Below, piece by piece: positions 24,586 to 31,824 of a stretch of 38,380 nucleotides of DNA (its first letter is position 1; each line of letters begins with the position of its first letter). The notes under the pieces are model-generated. The model saw only the letters and a list, made by a program, of their open reading frames with translations. It was not told the origin of the DNA and did no database searches. A program made the translations under genes and the position numbers. This DNA is from Methylotenera sp. Its GTDB lineage: Bacteria; Pseudomonadota; Gammaproteobacteria; Burkholderiales; Burkholderiaceae_C. Location: assembly GCA_021738245.1 (NCBI GenBank), contig JAIPCJ010000021.1:1-38380 (forward strand). The letters are read 5' to 3'.

Positions 24586-26313
24586 TCAGAAGTGCATGCG
24601 CTCTTCGGCGATGCGGTACAGCCGGCGCCAGACCCAGTGGTTGAGTGCCATCACGAACACGCACATGACGCCGATGCCCAGCGCAATGCGCGGGAAGTCG
24701 CCAGCGGTGGTCATCTGCTGGATGTAGCTGCCCAGGCCCGCGGCCTGCAGCTGGGTGTCGCCCCAGCTCACGTACTCGGCCACGATGCTGGCGTTCCACG
24801 AACCGCCGCTGGCCGTGATGGCGCCGGTGACGAAGCTCGGGAAGATGGCCGGCAGCAGATAGCGCCGCCAGGCCAGCCAGCCCCTGAGCCCGAGGTTTTG
24901 CGCGGCCAGCCGCAGCTCGGTCGGGATGGTGGCCGCGCCGGCCACCACGTTGAACAGCAAATACCACTGCGTGCCCAGGATGATCAGCGGCGACAGCCAC
25001 AGGTCGGGGTCGAGCCGGTACTTGACGATGAACAGCACCGCGACCGGAAACACGAGGTTGGACGGGAACGCCGCCAGGAACTGCGCCACCGCCTGCACCC
25101 GGCCGGCAATGCGCGGGTTCAGCCCGATCCACACCCCGATGGGCACCCAGATGACCGAGGCCACCGCGATCAGCAGCAGCACCCGCGCCAGCGTGTAGAA
25201 GCCCAGCTTGAACACATGCGCCGCCTCGCCCCAGCCCACTTCGGAGTGGATGAAGCTCACCAGCCGCCAGATGGCAAACAGCACGAGGGCGGCGATGAGG
25301 GCATCCCAGGCACGCGACCACAACGGGTTGGGCGCCTCGGCGCGCGCGCGGATGGAGCGGCCGTCGAAGCGCTTCCTGAAATGCACGAAGCTCGCCGTGA
25401 TCCAGCGCCCCGGCCAGGCGCCCAGGTGTTGCAGCAGGGCCGTGCGGCGCAGCCAGGTCAGCAGCCAGGACTGCGGCGCCTGGTCGCTGCTGCTGCCCTC
25501 GAAGCGGAACTTGTCGGCCCAGGCCAGCAGCGGGCGGAAGAAGAGCTGGTCGTACAGCAGGATGCCGATCAGCATGCCGAGGATGGCCCAGCCGATGGCG
25601 CCGAGGTCGCGCGCCTCGATGGCCACCGCGATGTAGGAGCCCACGCCCGGCAGCTTGATGTCCTGCCCGGCCACCGAGATGGCCTCGGAGGCGACGACGA
25701 AGAACCAGCCGCCGCTCATGCTCATCATCATGTTCCACAGCAGCCCGGGCATCGCGAACGGCAGCTCCAGCCGCCAGAAGCGCTGCCAGCCCGAGAGCTG
25801 GAAGATGCGCGCCGCCTCCTGCAGCTCGCCCGGCACCGTGCGCAGCGACTGGTACAGGCTGAAGGCCATGTTCCAGGCCTGGCTCGTGAAGATGGCGAAC
25901 AACGCGGCCAGCTCCACCCCGAACAGGTTGCCCGGGAAGAGGGCGATGAAGGGCGCCACCGCGATCGCCTGGAAGCCCAGGATGGGAATCGACTGCAGGA
26001 TGTCCAGCAGCGGCACCAGCACCTTCTCGGCCGCCCGCACCTTGGCCGCCAGCACCGCGAACACGCAGGCAAACACCACCGAGGCGCCCAGCGCGATGAA
26101 CATGCGCAGCGTGGTGCGCAGCAGGTAGTAGGGCAGGTGCGCCGGGTCCAGCGACAGCGGCAGCGCCTCGCCCAGGTGAAAGGGCCGCGCCATCTGCGCC
26201 GCGGCCATGGCCAGCAGCACCAGCAACGCCAGTACCAGAGGCAGCAAGGCCCAGTCCCAGCGGTTGAAGCTGGCCTCGATGGCAGGGCGCGGGAAGAAGC
26301 GGCGGTTGGACAT
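24586..26313 (-). CDS. ABC transporter permease, fused double-domain, NitT/TauT type
   Basis: A 575-residue integral membrane protein that contains two binding-protein-dependent permease domains in one chain (about 70-275 and about 370-565). The first has the EAA-like loop ELQEAARIFQLSGWQRFWRL, the second ELRLAAQNLGLRGWLAWRR; each is flanked by five to six hydrophobic helices. Most transporters of this class use a homodimer of a single-domain permease, so this fusion forms the whole pore alone. The central linker (about 285-345) is hydrophilic. The ATG at 26311-26313 gives the start MSNRRFFPRP. The ATPase gene follows 143 bases downstream, with the stem-loop repeat between. The substrate (nitrate, sulfonate, thiamine precursor or other) cannot be told because no binding protein is linked. 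Confidence 0.93.
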   Translation of the reverse strand: MSNRRFFPRPAIEASFNRWDWALLPLVLALLVLLAMAAAQMARPFHLGEALPLSLDPAHLPYYLLRTTLRMFIALGASVVFACVFAVLAAKVRAAEKVLVPLLDILQSIPILGFQAIAVAPFIALFPGNLFGVELAALFAIFTSQAWNMAFSLYQSLRTVPGELQEAARIFQLSGWQRFWRLELPFAMPGLLWNMMMSMSGGWFFVVASEAISVAGQDIKLPGVGSYIAVAIEARDLGAIGWAILGMLIGILLYDQLFFRPLLAWADKFRFEGSSSDQAPQSWLLTWLRRTALLQHLGAWPGRWITASFVHFRKRFDGRSIRARAEAPNPLWSRAWDALIAALVLFAIWRLVSFIHSEVGWGEAAHVFKLGFYTLARVLLLIAVASVIWVPIGVWIGLNPRIAGRVQAVAQFLAAFPSNLVFPVAVLFIVKYRLDPDLWLSPLIILGTQWYLLFNVVAGAATIPTELRLAAQNLGLRGWLAWRRYLLPAIFPSFVTGAITASGGSWNASIVAEYVSWGDTQLQAAGLGSYIQQMTTAGDFPRIALGIGVMCVFVMALNHWVWRRLYRIAEERMHF

Positions 26314-26382
26314 GGTCGGCAGGCGCGAAGCCCGCGAGCCTAGACGCCGCCTGTCAATCCTCTGTGAAAGCCGCTGTCCGCG

Positions 26383-26400
26383 GGCTTGCACACGGCTTGC
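26383..26400. promoter_or_regulatory. Direct repeat GGCTTGC-N4-GGCTTGC upstream of the ABC permease
   Basis: Two identical 7-base units at 26383-26389 and 26394-26400 repeat with an 11-base period, one helical turn, 70-87 bases before the permease start on the minus strand. The spacing suits a tandem regulator site. Chance occurrence in GC-rich DNA is possible. Confidence 0.35.
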
Positions 26401-26464
26401 GCCGGGATGGCGGCGTCAGCGCGGCGGCCCGGCCGGCCAGCAACACGCGAGCCCCTCAGGCGCC

Positions 26465-27070
26465 TCACTCGAACAGATGCCCCAGGTCGTGATGACCCAT
26501 CGATTCGGCCTTGGTGCGCAGGTACTTCTCGTTCTCGGGGCCGGGTGCGGTGAGGGAGGCCTCGCGCACCACCACCTCGATGCCGAACTCGGCCAGGGCG
26601 GCCATCTTCAGCGGGTTGTTGGTCAGCAGCCGGATGCGGTGCACGCCCAGCGCGCGCAGCATGCAGGCGGCGGCGTCGTAGCGGCGGGCGTCGATGGGCA
26701 GGCCCAGCGCCGCGTTGGCCTCGATGGTGTCCTTGCCCGCGTCCTGCTCGGCGTAGGCGCGCAGCTTCTGCACCAGGCCGATGCCCCGGCCTTCGTGGCC
26801 GCGCATGTAGACGATGGCGCCGCGCCCCTGGGCGGCGATGCGCTTCATGGCGCTTTCAAGCTGGGGCCGGCAGTCGCAGCGCAGCGAGCCGAACACCTCG
26901 CCGGTCATGCACTCGGAGTGCACCCGCACCAGCGGCGGCTCGTCGCCGGTCAGCTCGCCCATGCTGAGCACCACATGCTCCTGGCCGCTGTCGTCCTCCC
27001 GGAAACCGTGGATGACGAACTCGCCGTAGGGGGTCGGCAGGCGGGTGGAGACGATGTGTTCGAGTTTCAT
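26465..27070 (-). CDS. ribA: GTP cyclohydrolase II
   Basis: A 201-residue stand-alone RibA, which opens GTP to 2,5-diamino-6-ribosylamino-4(3H)-pyrimidinone 5'-phosphate, the first step of riboflavin synthesis. The zinc ligands C54, C65 and C67 are all present in HSECMTGEVFGSLRCDC. The GTP-binding region reads YMRGHEGRGIGLVQKL, and the conserved DTIEANAALG and LLTNNPLK follow. Length matches the monofunctional enzyme (about 196-205 residues) and not the RibBA fusion. The start ATG (27068-27070) has a poor ribosome-binding site. It is divergent from the dienelactone hydrolase gene. No FMN riboswitch is visible in the short upstream region. Confidence 0.96.
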   Translation of the reverse strand: MKLEHIVSTRLPTPYGEFVIHGFREDDSGQEHVVLSMGELTGDEPPLVRVHSECMTGEVFGSLRCDCRPQLESAMKRIAAQGRGAIVYMRGHEGRGIGLVQKLRAYAEQDAGKDTIEANAALGLPIDARRYDAAACMLRALGVHRIRLLTNNPLKMAALAEFGIEVVVREASLTAPGPENEKYLRTKAESMGHHDLGHLFE

Positions 27071-27215
27071 GGCGCGAGGGCAGGCGAGGGTGCATTGTCG
27101 CCGCCCCGGGAGAAGCCCGCAGCCCAGCGGTGGGGAGGCGGGCAAAAGCCGGGCATCCTCCTCGGGCGGCGGTCCTGCGTTAGCCTGCCGCCCCTCAGCA
27201 TTCAGGAGATCCTTC

Positions 27216-27911
27216 ATGAGCCAGACCGTCCACTTCCAGCGCCCCGATGGCCAGACCGTGACCGGCTATCTCGCCGAGGCCCATCGTCCCATCGGCGCCG
27301 TCGTCGTCATCCAGGAGTGGTGGGGCCTGAACGACCAGATCCGCGGCGTGGCGGACCGCTTCGCCCGCGCCGGCTTCACGGCCCTGGTGCCCGACCTCTA
27401 CCGCGGCAAGCACACCGTGGAGGCGGAGGAGGCCCATCATCTGATGTCGGGCCTGGACTTCGGCCAGGCCGCCGCGCAGGACGTGCGCGGCGCGGTGCAG
27501 TATCTGCAGGGCCTGAAGGCCGGCAGCGGCAAGGTCGGCGTGACCGGCTACTGCATGGGCGGTGCACTGACCGTGCTGTCGGCCACGATGGTGCCGGAGG
27601 CCGCGGCCGCGGTGGTCTGGTACGGCATGCCGCCGCTGGAGTTCGTCGACGCCAGCCAGATCAAGATCCCCGTGCAGGCCCACTGGGCCACGCAGGACGC
27701 CTTCTTCAAGATCGAGGGCGTGGATGCGCTGGAGGCCAAGTTCGCCGAGGCCGGCGTGCGCTACGAGGCCCACCGCTACCTGGCTCACCACGCCTTCGCC
27801 AACGAGACCGCCCAGGGCCCGCACCGCCTGCCCCAGACCCAGTACGACGCCGCCTGGGCCGAACAGGCCTGGGACCGCACGATGCGCTTCTTCGGCAGCA
27901 CGCTGGCCTGA
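27216..27911 (+). CDS. Dienelactone hydrolase family protein
   Basis: A 231-residue alpha/beta-hydrolase. The catalytic triad of dienelactone hydrolase is visible: C113 in GYCMGG, D161 in ATQDAFF and H192 in AHHAFAN. E34 in IQEWWGL, which controls the nucleophile, is also present. Classic members hydrolyse 4-carboxymethylenebut-2-en-4-olide in chlorocatechol breakdown, but many chromosomal homologues have other or unknown ester substrates, and no chlorocatechol genes are near. The ATG at 27216 has AGGAG 7 bases upstream. It appears to be a single-gene transcript. Confidence 0.93.
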   Translation: MSQTVHFQRPDGQTVTGYLAEAHRPIGAVVVIQEWWGLNDQIRGVADRFARAGFTALVPDLYRGKHTVEAEEAHHLMSGLDFGQAAAQDVRGAVQYLQGLKAGSGKVGVTGYCMGGALTVLSATMVPEAAAAVVWYGMPPLEFVDASQIKIPVQAHWATQDAFFKIEGVDALEAKFAEAGVRYEAHRYLAHHAFANETAQGPHRLPQTQYDAAWAEQAWDRTMRFFGSTLA

Positions 27912-27937
27912 GCCCGGCCCCGGGCCGCACGCCTCGC

Positions 27938-27956
27938 AGCGCCTCGTTGAGGCGCT
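27938..27956 (+). terminator. Hairpin after the dienelactone hydrolase gene, possible terminator
   Basis: AGCGCCTC (27938-27945) pairs perfectly with GAGGCGCT (27949-27956) around GTT, 26 bases after the stop codon. Only TGGG follows, so intrinsic termination would be weak. Confidence 0.45.
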
Positions 27957-28141
27957 TGGGCGGTCGCGTGACGGACCGCCCTGACAGGCCCCAGCGGCAT
28001 GCGTCCCACGCAGCCGCCCCGGGGCGACCTGTCAGCGCTTAGGAACTTTGGCAGCGCCGATCGCGGCATCCGGCGCATGGGCGGCCGGCGCGCGGGTCGC
28101 CACCATGCAAGCACCTCCCCCATGGCTCGACCGGGTGCTTC

Positions 28142-28681
28142 ATGGCCAATTTCTCGCACTACCTGCCGCTGCTGCTCCGGTTCGAGGGCGGCTACGTCAA
28201 CGACCCGGATGACCCGGGCGGCGCGACCAACAAGGGCATCACCCTCAAGACCTTCCAGGCCCTCGGGCCCGAACTGGGCATCCGCGACACCAGCCTGGAG
28301 GCCTTGAAGCGCCTGGGTGATGCGGACGTGGCGCGGCTGTACAAGCGCCATTACTGGGACGCCCTGCAGGCCGACACCCTCACCCTGCAGCCGCTGGCCG
28401 AGATGCTGGTGGACTTCTATGTCAACGCCGGCGGCAACGCGGTGCGCGAGCTGCAGCGCGAGCTCAATGCCGGCGGCAAGCGCCAGCCCCCGCTTCGAGA
28501 AGACGGCGTGTTCGGCGCCGACACCGCCCAGGCCCTGCGCGAGGCCGACGCCCTGGCCACCTACCGCGGCCTGCGCCAGCGGCGCATCGGCTACTACGAG
28601 CGCCTGGCGAAGGCGAATCCCAAGCTGCGCAAGTTCCTGCGCGGTTGGCTCAACCGCGTGGCTGCCTTTCCGGTGCTCTGA
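28142..28681 (+). CDS. GH108-family N-acetylmuramidase (endolysin-like) with peptidoglycan-binding C-terminus
   Basis: A 179-residue peptidoglycan hydrolase. The N-terminal glycoside hydrolase 108 motif is FEGGYVNDPDDPGGATNKGI (about 14-33), with E15 as the expected catalytic acid. The C-terminal half (about 90-175: VDFYVNAGGNAVRELQRELN, then DGVFGADTAQAL and RIGYYERLA) matches the predicted peptidoglycan-binding domain that goes with it. The domain pair and size are those of phage-type muramidases such as the ZliS/SAR-endolysin group. There is no signal peptide, and no phage genes are around it. It opens a six-gene run on the same strand with a 30-base gap to the next gene, which suggests a dedicated role in that cluster. 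Confidence 0.9.
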   Translation: MANFSHYLPLLLRFEGGYVNDPDDPGGATNKGITLKTFQALGPELGIRDTSLEALKRLGDADVARLYKRHYWDALQADTLTLQPLAEMLVDFYVNAGGNAVRELQRELNAGGKRQPPLREDGVFGADTAQALREADALATYRGLRQRRIGYYERLAKANPKLRKFLRGWLNRVAAFPVL

Positions 28682-28711
28682 GCGCCGCTGCCCGCCCCTG
28701 GAGTCACATCC

Positions 28712-29230
28712 ATGAGTTCACGCATCGCCCTCAAGGACCTGATCGAAGCGCTGGCCGGCGCGGTGATCGAGGCGCAGGACCGCATCGAGCAGCACCAGAT
28801 TGCCAACCTGGGCAGCTACTTCGACGAGAACAACCGGCCCAAGAGCGTGCTGCTGCGCCTGCCGTCCCTGCAGCCCGGGGCGCAGGAGGGCAGTGAGGAC
28901 CTCTACCGCGCACCCCTGCTGCCGCTGGTGGCCACCAACATGCTGCGCATCAAGGACGTCGAGATCAGCTTCGACGTCGATCTGGGGGCGCTGTCCGATG
29001 AAGAGGCCGCCGCGGCCCCGGGTGGCGATGCCAGCACGCTGTGGCGCGATGCGCTGGGCCGCGTGAAGAAGAGCGTGCAGGTGCACACCCGTGGGCCGCT
29101 GGTGGGCAAGCGCAGCAGCGCCCATGTGGTGTTGCGGGTCGAGGGCACGGAGCCGACGGAGGGCGCAGCCCGGCTCATCAGTCAGCTCAACCAGATCCAG
29201 GGGGTCTTCAAGACGCTAGATGCGACCTGA
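28712..29230 (+). CDS. DUF2589-like protein (first of two)
   Basis: A 172-residue protein without signal peptide or membrane segment. After a helical N-terminus (IALKDLIEALAGAVIEAQDR), the central segment APLLPLVATNMLRIKDVEIS followed by FDVDLGAL parallels the second cluster protein (VPLLSIVKVPNLSITTVDIT, FDMEVKSS). This core is typical of DUF2589. The rest contains an acidic alanine-rich linker (about 93-108) and a beta-strand pair with the VQVHTRGPLVGKRSSAHVVL segment. The function of DUF2589 proteins is unknown. The start ATG at 28712 is preceded by CTGGAG. It follows the muramidase by 30 bases and shares its strand. Confidence 0.75.
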   Translation: MSSRIALKDLIEALAGAVIEAQDRIEQHQIANLGSYFDENNRPKSVLLRLPSLQPGAQEGSEDLYRAPLLPLVATNMLRIKDVEISFDVDLGALSDEEAAAAPGGDASTLWRDALGRVKKSVQVHTRGPLVGKRSSAHVVLRVEGTEPTEGAARLISQLNQIQGVFKTLDAT

Positions 29231-29326
29231 GGCGCCCTGCCCGGATCGGCGCGGTTGCCGCCGATGCCGGGCCTGCAATCCCGCGGGCCCGGCCTGATCC
29301 CGTCACTCTCATTCGAGGAGCTATCC

Positions 29327-29944
29327 ATGGCTGAACTTGTCAATATCGCGGAGCAGTTCAAAGGGCTGCCGATGGGGGAGCTGATCGGCGCACCGCTGAC
29401 CGCGGCCTGCGACGCACAGATCCGCCTGGCGCAGGCCACCGCCAACTTCGTGCAGACGGTGGGCTTCGTGCTGGACGACAAAGGCAACCCCGGCGCGACG
29501 CGCCAGGTGAGCTTCAACTTCAAGCGCCCCACCACCGGTGAGCAGCCCTCGGGCCCGGGCGGCCCGTTCTACGAGGAGCAGGTGGAACTGAGCGTGCCGC
29601 TGCTGTCCATCGTCAAGGTGCCCAACCTGAGCATCACGACCGTGGACATCACCTTCGACATGGAAGTGAAGTCCTCCTTCACCGCCAAGGAGGCCGACAG
29701 CAAGTCGGGCACGCTGGAAGCCAGCGCCAGCGTCGGCTTCGGCCCGTTCTCGGCCAGCGTCAAGGTCAGCGGCAGCATCTCCAGCCACAAGGAGAACACC
29801 CGCGCCTCCGACAACTCGGCCAAGTACCACGTCGAGGTGAAGGCGGTGGACGGCGGCATGCCCGAAGGCCTGGCCCGCGTGATGGACATCCTGCAGACCG
29901 CGGTGGCGCCGCGCAAGGTGTCCGCGCCGCAGCCGGTGCAGTAA
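29327..29944 (+). CDS. DUF2589 family protein (second of two)
   Basis: A 205-residue protein with the DUF2589 arrangement: PMGELIGAPLTAACDAQIRL then a helical stretch AQATANFVQTVGFV (about 35-50), the segment RQVSFNFKRP, and the core VPLLSIVKVPNLSITTVDIT with FDMEVKSSF (about 88-119). Positions 120-170 are rich in Ser, Ala and Lys in alternating patterns (ASASVGFGPFSASVKVSGSI), as in an amphipathic beta-sheet. No signal peptide is present. The ATG at 29327 has GAGGAG 7-9 bases upstream, a strong site. It is separated from the first paralogue by 96 bases with no visible terminator and from the next gene by 16 bases. The function is unknown. Confidence 0.85.
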   Translation: MAELVNIAEQFKGLPMGELIGAPLTAACDAQIRLAQATANFVQTVGFVLDDKGNPGATRQVSFNFKRPTTGEQPSGPGGPFYEEQVELSVPLLSIVKVPNLSITTVDITFDMEVKSSFTAKEADSKSGTLEASASVGFGPFSASVKVSGSISSHKENTRASDNSAKYHVEVKAVDGGMPEGLARVMDILQTAVAPRKVSAPQPVQ

Positions 29945-29960
29945 GCAGGCGGGGGCGGCC

Positions 29961-30311
29961 ATGCATGACCTCAGCGATGTCCGGTACATCAAGCGAATCG
30001 TCGTGGGCAGCGACAACCCCTCGCGCCTTCTCACCCGGGCGGACATCGACCAGGCCATGCAAGAGGTCAATGCCTGCCTGTGCGGCACGCCACGCGGCCG
30101 GCTGCTGTGTGTCGAGCGCAGCTTCGCGCTGGTGCAGATCGGCGAGCACCAGGTGGTGCTGCAGTGGATGGCCTATCACATCGGGTTTGCGCGCCGGCCG
30201 CCGCCCCCTCTGGCGTCAGCGCCTACACCTCCCGTGCCGCCCATGTCGACCGCGCAAGCACCCCTCCACCCATCCGGCGAAGACGTCGTGCTCGACCCCG
30301 TCTCGCCCTGA
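29961..30311 (+). CDS. Small unknown protein with proline-rich tail
   Basis: I do not recognise this 116-residue protein. The first 77 residues look like a compact alpha/beta domain (DVRYIKRIVVGSDNPSRLLT, EVNACLCGTPRGRLLCVERS, HQVVLQWMAYHIGF) with three cysteines. From about residue 78 it becomes a Pro/Ala-rich tail (RRPPPPLASAPTPPVPP). It has no signal peptide. It starts 16 bases after the DUF2589 stop and ends 16 bases before the next gene, so it belongs to the same operon. The tail could be a flexible linker or binding region; this is speculation. Confidence 0.7.
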   Translation: MHDLSDVRYIKRIVVGSDNPSRLLTRADIDQAMQEVNACLCGTPRGRLLCVERSFALVQIGEHQVVLQWMAYHIGFARRPPPPLASAPTPPVPPMSTAQAPLHPSGEDVVLDPVSP

Positions 30312-30327
30312 CGACTCTGGAGTTCAC

Positions 30328-30780
30328 ATGAAGATCAGCTCGTCTCTTTCCAGGCCGCTGCGTTGGGCCGTGCTGGCCGGTGCCGTGGGCCTCGTGTCCC
30401 TGGCCTGGCACGACGCGCCGGCCGCCGATGCACCGGCCGCGCCTCCGGCAGGCAGCTACGTCGGCGTCATCTCGGTCAAGTCCATGCCGGTCCAGGTCCG
30501 GCTCGAGCTGCATGGCGAGGGCGATGGCAGCGTCGACTACGGCCCCACGCTGGACTGCGGCCTGGCGCTCACCTTCATCACCGCAACGGAGGACGGCTTC
30601 GCCTACGCCTTCAAACCCAGGTCGGGCGGCTCGGCGGGCATGGCACCCTACTGCAACCGGCTGCTCGGTGGGCGGGCCTGGCTCATGCCCCGGGGCACCG
30701 GGCTCAACTACGTGCCTCTGGACGACCGTGGCGCGCCGCTGCACACCACCGTGGTCGAGCCCGTGCCGGCCAGGCGCTGA
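30328..30780 (+). CDS. Exported small protein with two cysteines
   Basis: A 150-residue protein with a Sec-type signal peptide (basic MKISSSLSRPLRW, hydrophobic AVLAGAVGLVSLAW, cleavage near APAADA, about residue 33). The mature part is beta-rich (GSYVGVISVKSMPVQVRLEL, SVDYGPTLDCGLALTF) and has exactly two cysteines, C77 and C109, which could form a disulfide in the periplasm. No family is recognised. The ATG at 30328 has a GGAG site 5 bases upstream. It lies between the small unknown gene (16 bases) and the membrane-protein gene (9 bases) in one operon, so it may work in the envelope together with the muramidase and membrane protein. Confidence 0.75.
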   Translation: MKISSSLSRPLRWAVLAGAVGLVSLAWHDAPAADAPAAPPAGSYVGVISVKSMPVQVRLELHGEGDGSVDYGPTLDCGLALTFITATEDGFAYAFKPRSGGSAGMAPYCNRLLGGRAWLMPRGTGLNYVPLDDRGAPLHTTVVEPVPARR

Positions 30781-30789
30781 GGCGTCGCC

Positions 30790-31824
30790 ATGACCCCGGC
30801 CACCGCGCACGACGCCTTTGAGGCGCAGGTGCTGGCGCAGATGCAGGCGCAGACGCACGCCATGCTGCGCCACGCGCTGGCCAACGGGTTGGAGCTGCCG
30901 CCTCGGTTGCTGAGCGATCTGCGCGGCGTCGAGGCGGCTGCCGGCGGAGCCGCTGGTGAGGCCGCACGTGGTGCTGCTCCTGCGGCCGCTCATGGCCCCG
31001 ACCTGGCGCGCCTGGCCGAGACGCATGCGCAGCTCGCACGCCTGGTGGCTCCGGCCTTGCCGGGCACCTTGTGCCTGTTGCAGCGGCAGGTGGAGCGTGG
31101 CGGCTTCGCGTCGGCCCTCGGGCCGCTGGACAACATCCGGTGGCTGACGGTCGCGGCCATCGTCTTCGTGCTGAGCTTCATGCTCATCGGCATGTCGCCC
31201 GAGATCAATGCCGAGAACCTGGCGCAGGTCACCTATGGGCTGCGCGGCACCCGGCAACTGGTGGTCATGGCCTTTCTGCTGTCGGCGGCGGGCATGGGCA
31301 GCACCTTCCAGGCGCTGTTCAGGGCGCTGGACTATGTGCAGCGCGCCACCTACGACCCGGTGCATGACGCGTCCTACTGGATCCGTGTCGGCCTGGGTCT
31401 GGTGGCCGGCCTGCTGCTGGCCACGCTCACACCGCTGGGGGACGGGCAGGAGGTCAGCAGCTCGCAGGCGCAGGGGTTCGGGCGACCGGTGCTGGCCTTG
31501 CTCGGCGGCTTCTCGGTGCAGCTGGTGCATCGCGTGCTGCAGCGCATGGTGAACGCGGTGCAGTCTCTCTTCGAGGGTGACCCGGGGGAGCGGCAGCGCC
31601 AGCGCGAGTCCCTGTCACAGGCGGCGGCGCAGCAGGATGTGAGCCAGGCCCGCATCGAGCTGGCCGCCGAGCTGGTGCAACTGCGCAACCTGGTGGCGCA
31701 GGGCGCCTCGCCCGACCAGCTGCATGCGGCCTTGGGTCGCCTGGCGGGCGGTCTGCTCGGCGCCACCGAGGCCGCCGCCACGCCTACGGCCGCACCAGAC
31801 CCTCGCGGATCGCATAGCGGGTGA
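30790..31824 (+). CDS. Four-helix membrane protein of unknown function, last gene of the DUF2589 cluster
   Basis: A 344-residue protein. The N-terminal 115 residues are cytoplasmic-looking and helical with an Ala/Gly-rich linker (about 49-68). Four hydrophobic helices follow at about 117-135 (WLTVAAIVFVLSFMLIGM), 154-177, 197-214 and 232-247. The C-terminal 90 residues are charged and coiled-coil-like (GERQRQRESLSQAAAQQDVS, then ELVQLRNLV). I do not recognise a family. It could anchor the cluster's soluble proteins or act as a holin-like partner of the muramidase; neither is shown. It starts 9 bases after the exported protein. Its last 41 bases overlap, tail to tail, the response regulator gene on the other strand. 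Confidence 0.8.
   Translation: MTPATAHDAFEAQVLAQMQAQTHAMLRHALANGLELPPRLLSDLRGVEAAAGGAAGEAARGAAPAAAHGPDLARLAETHAQLARLVAPALPGTLCLLQRQVERGGFASALGPLDNIRWLTVAAIVFVLSFMLIGMSPEINAENLAQVTYGLRGTRQLVVMAFLLSAAGMGSTFQALFRALDYVQRATYDPVHDASYWIRVGLGLVAGLLLATLTPLGDGQEVSSSQAQGFGRPVLALLGGFSVQLVHRVLQRMVNAVQSLFEGDPGERQRQRESLSQAAAQQDVSQARIELAAELVQLRNLVAQGASPDQLHAALGRLAGGLLGATEAAATPTAAPDPRGSHSG

Noticed and set aside
26352-26357. Consensus TTGACA (minus strand) upstream of the ABC permease as a -35 element
   Set aside because: No acceptable -10 hexamer follows at 15-19 bases, so a sigma-70 promoter cannot be supported.
28142-28681. Prophage remnant explanation for the muramidase
   Set aside because: No capsid, tail, integrase, holin-like small gene or attachment site was found nearby, and base composition does not change visibly. 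A domesticated lysis gene remains possible.
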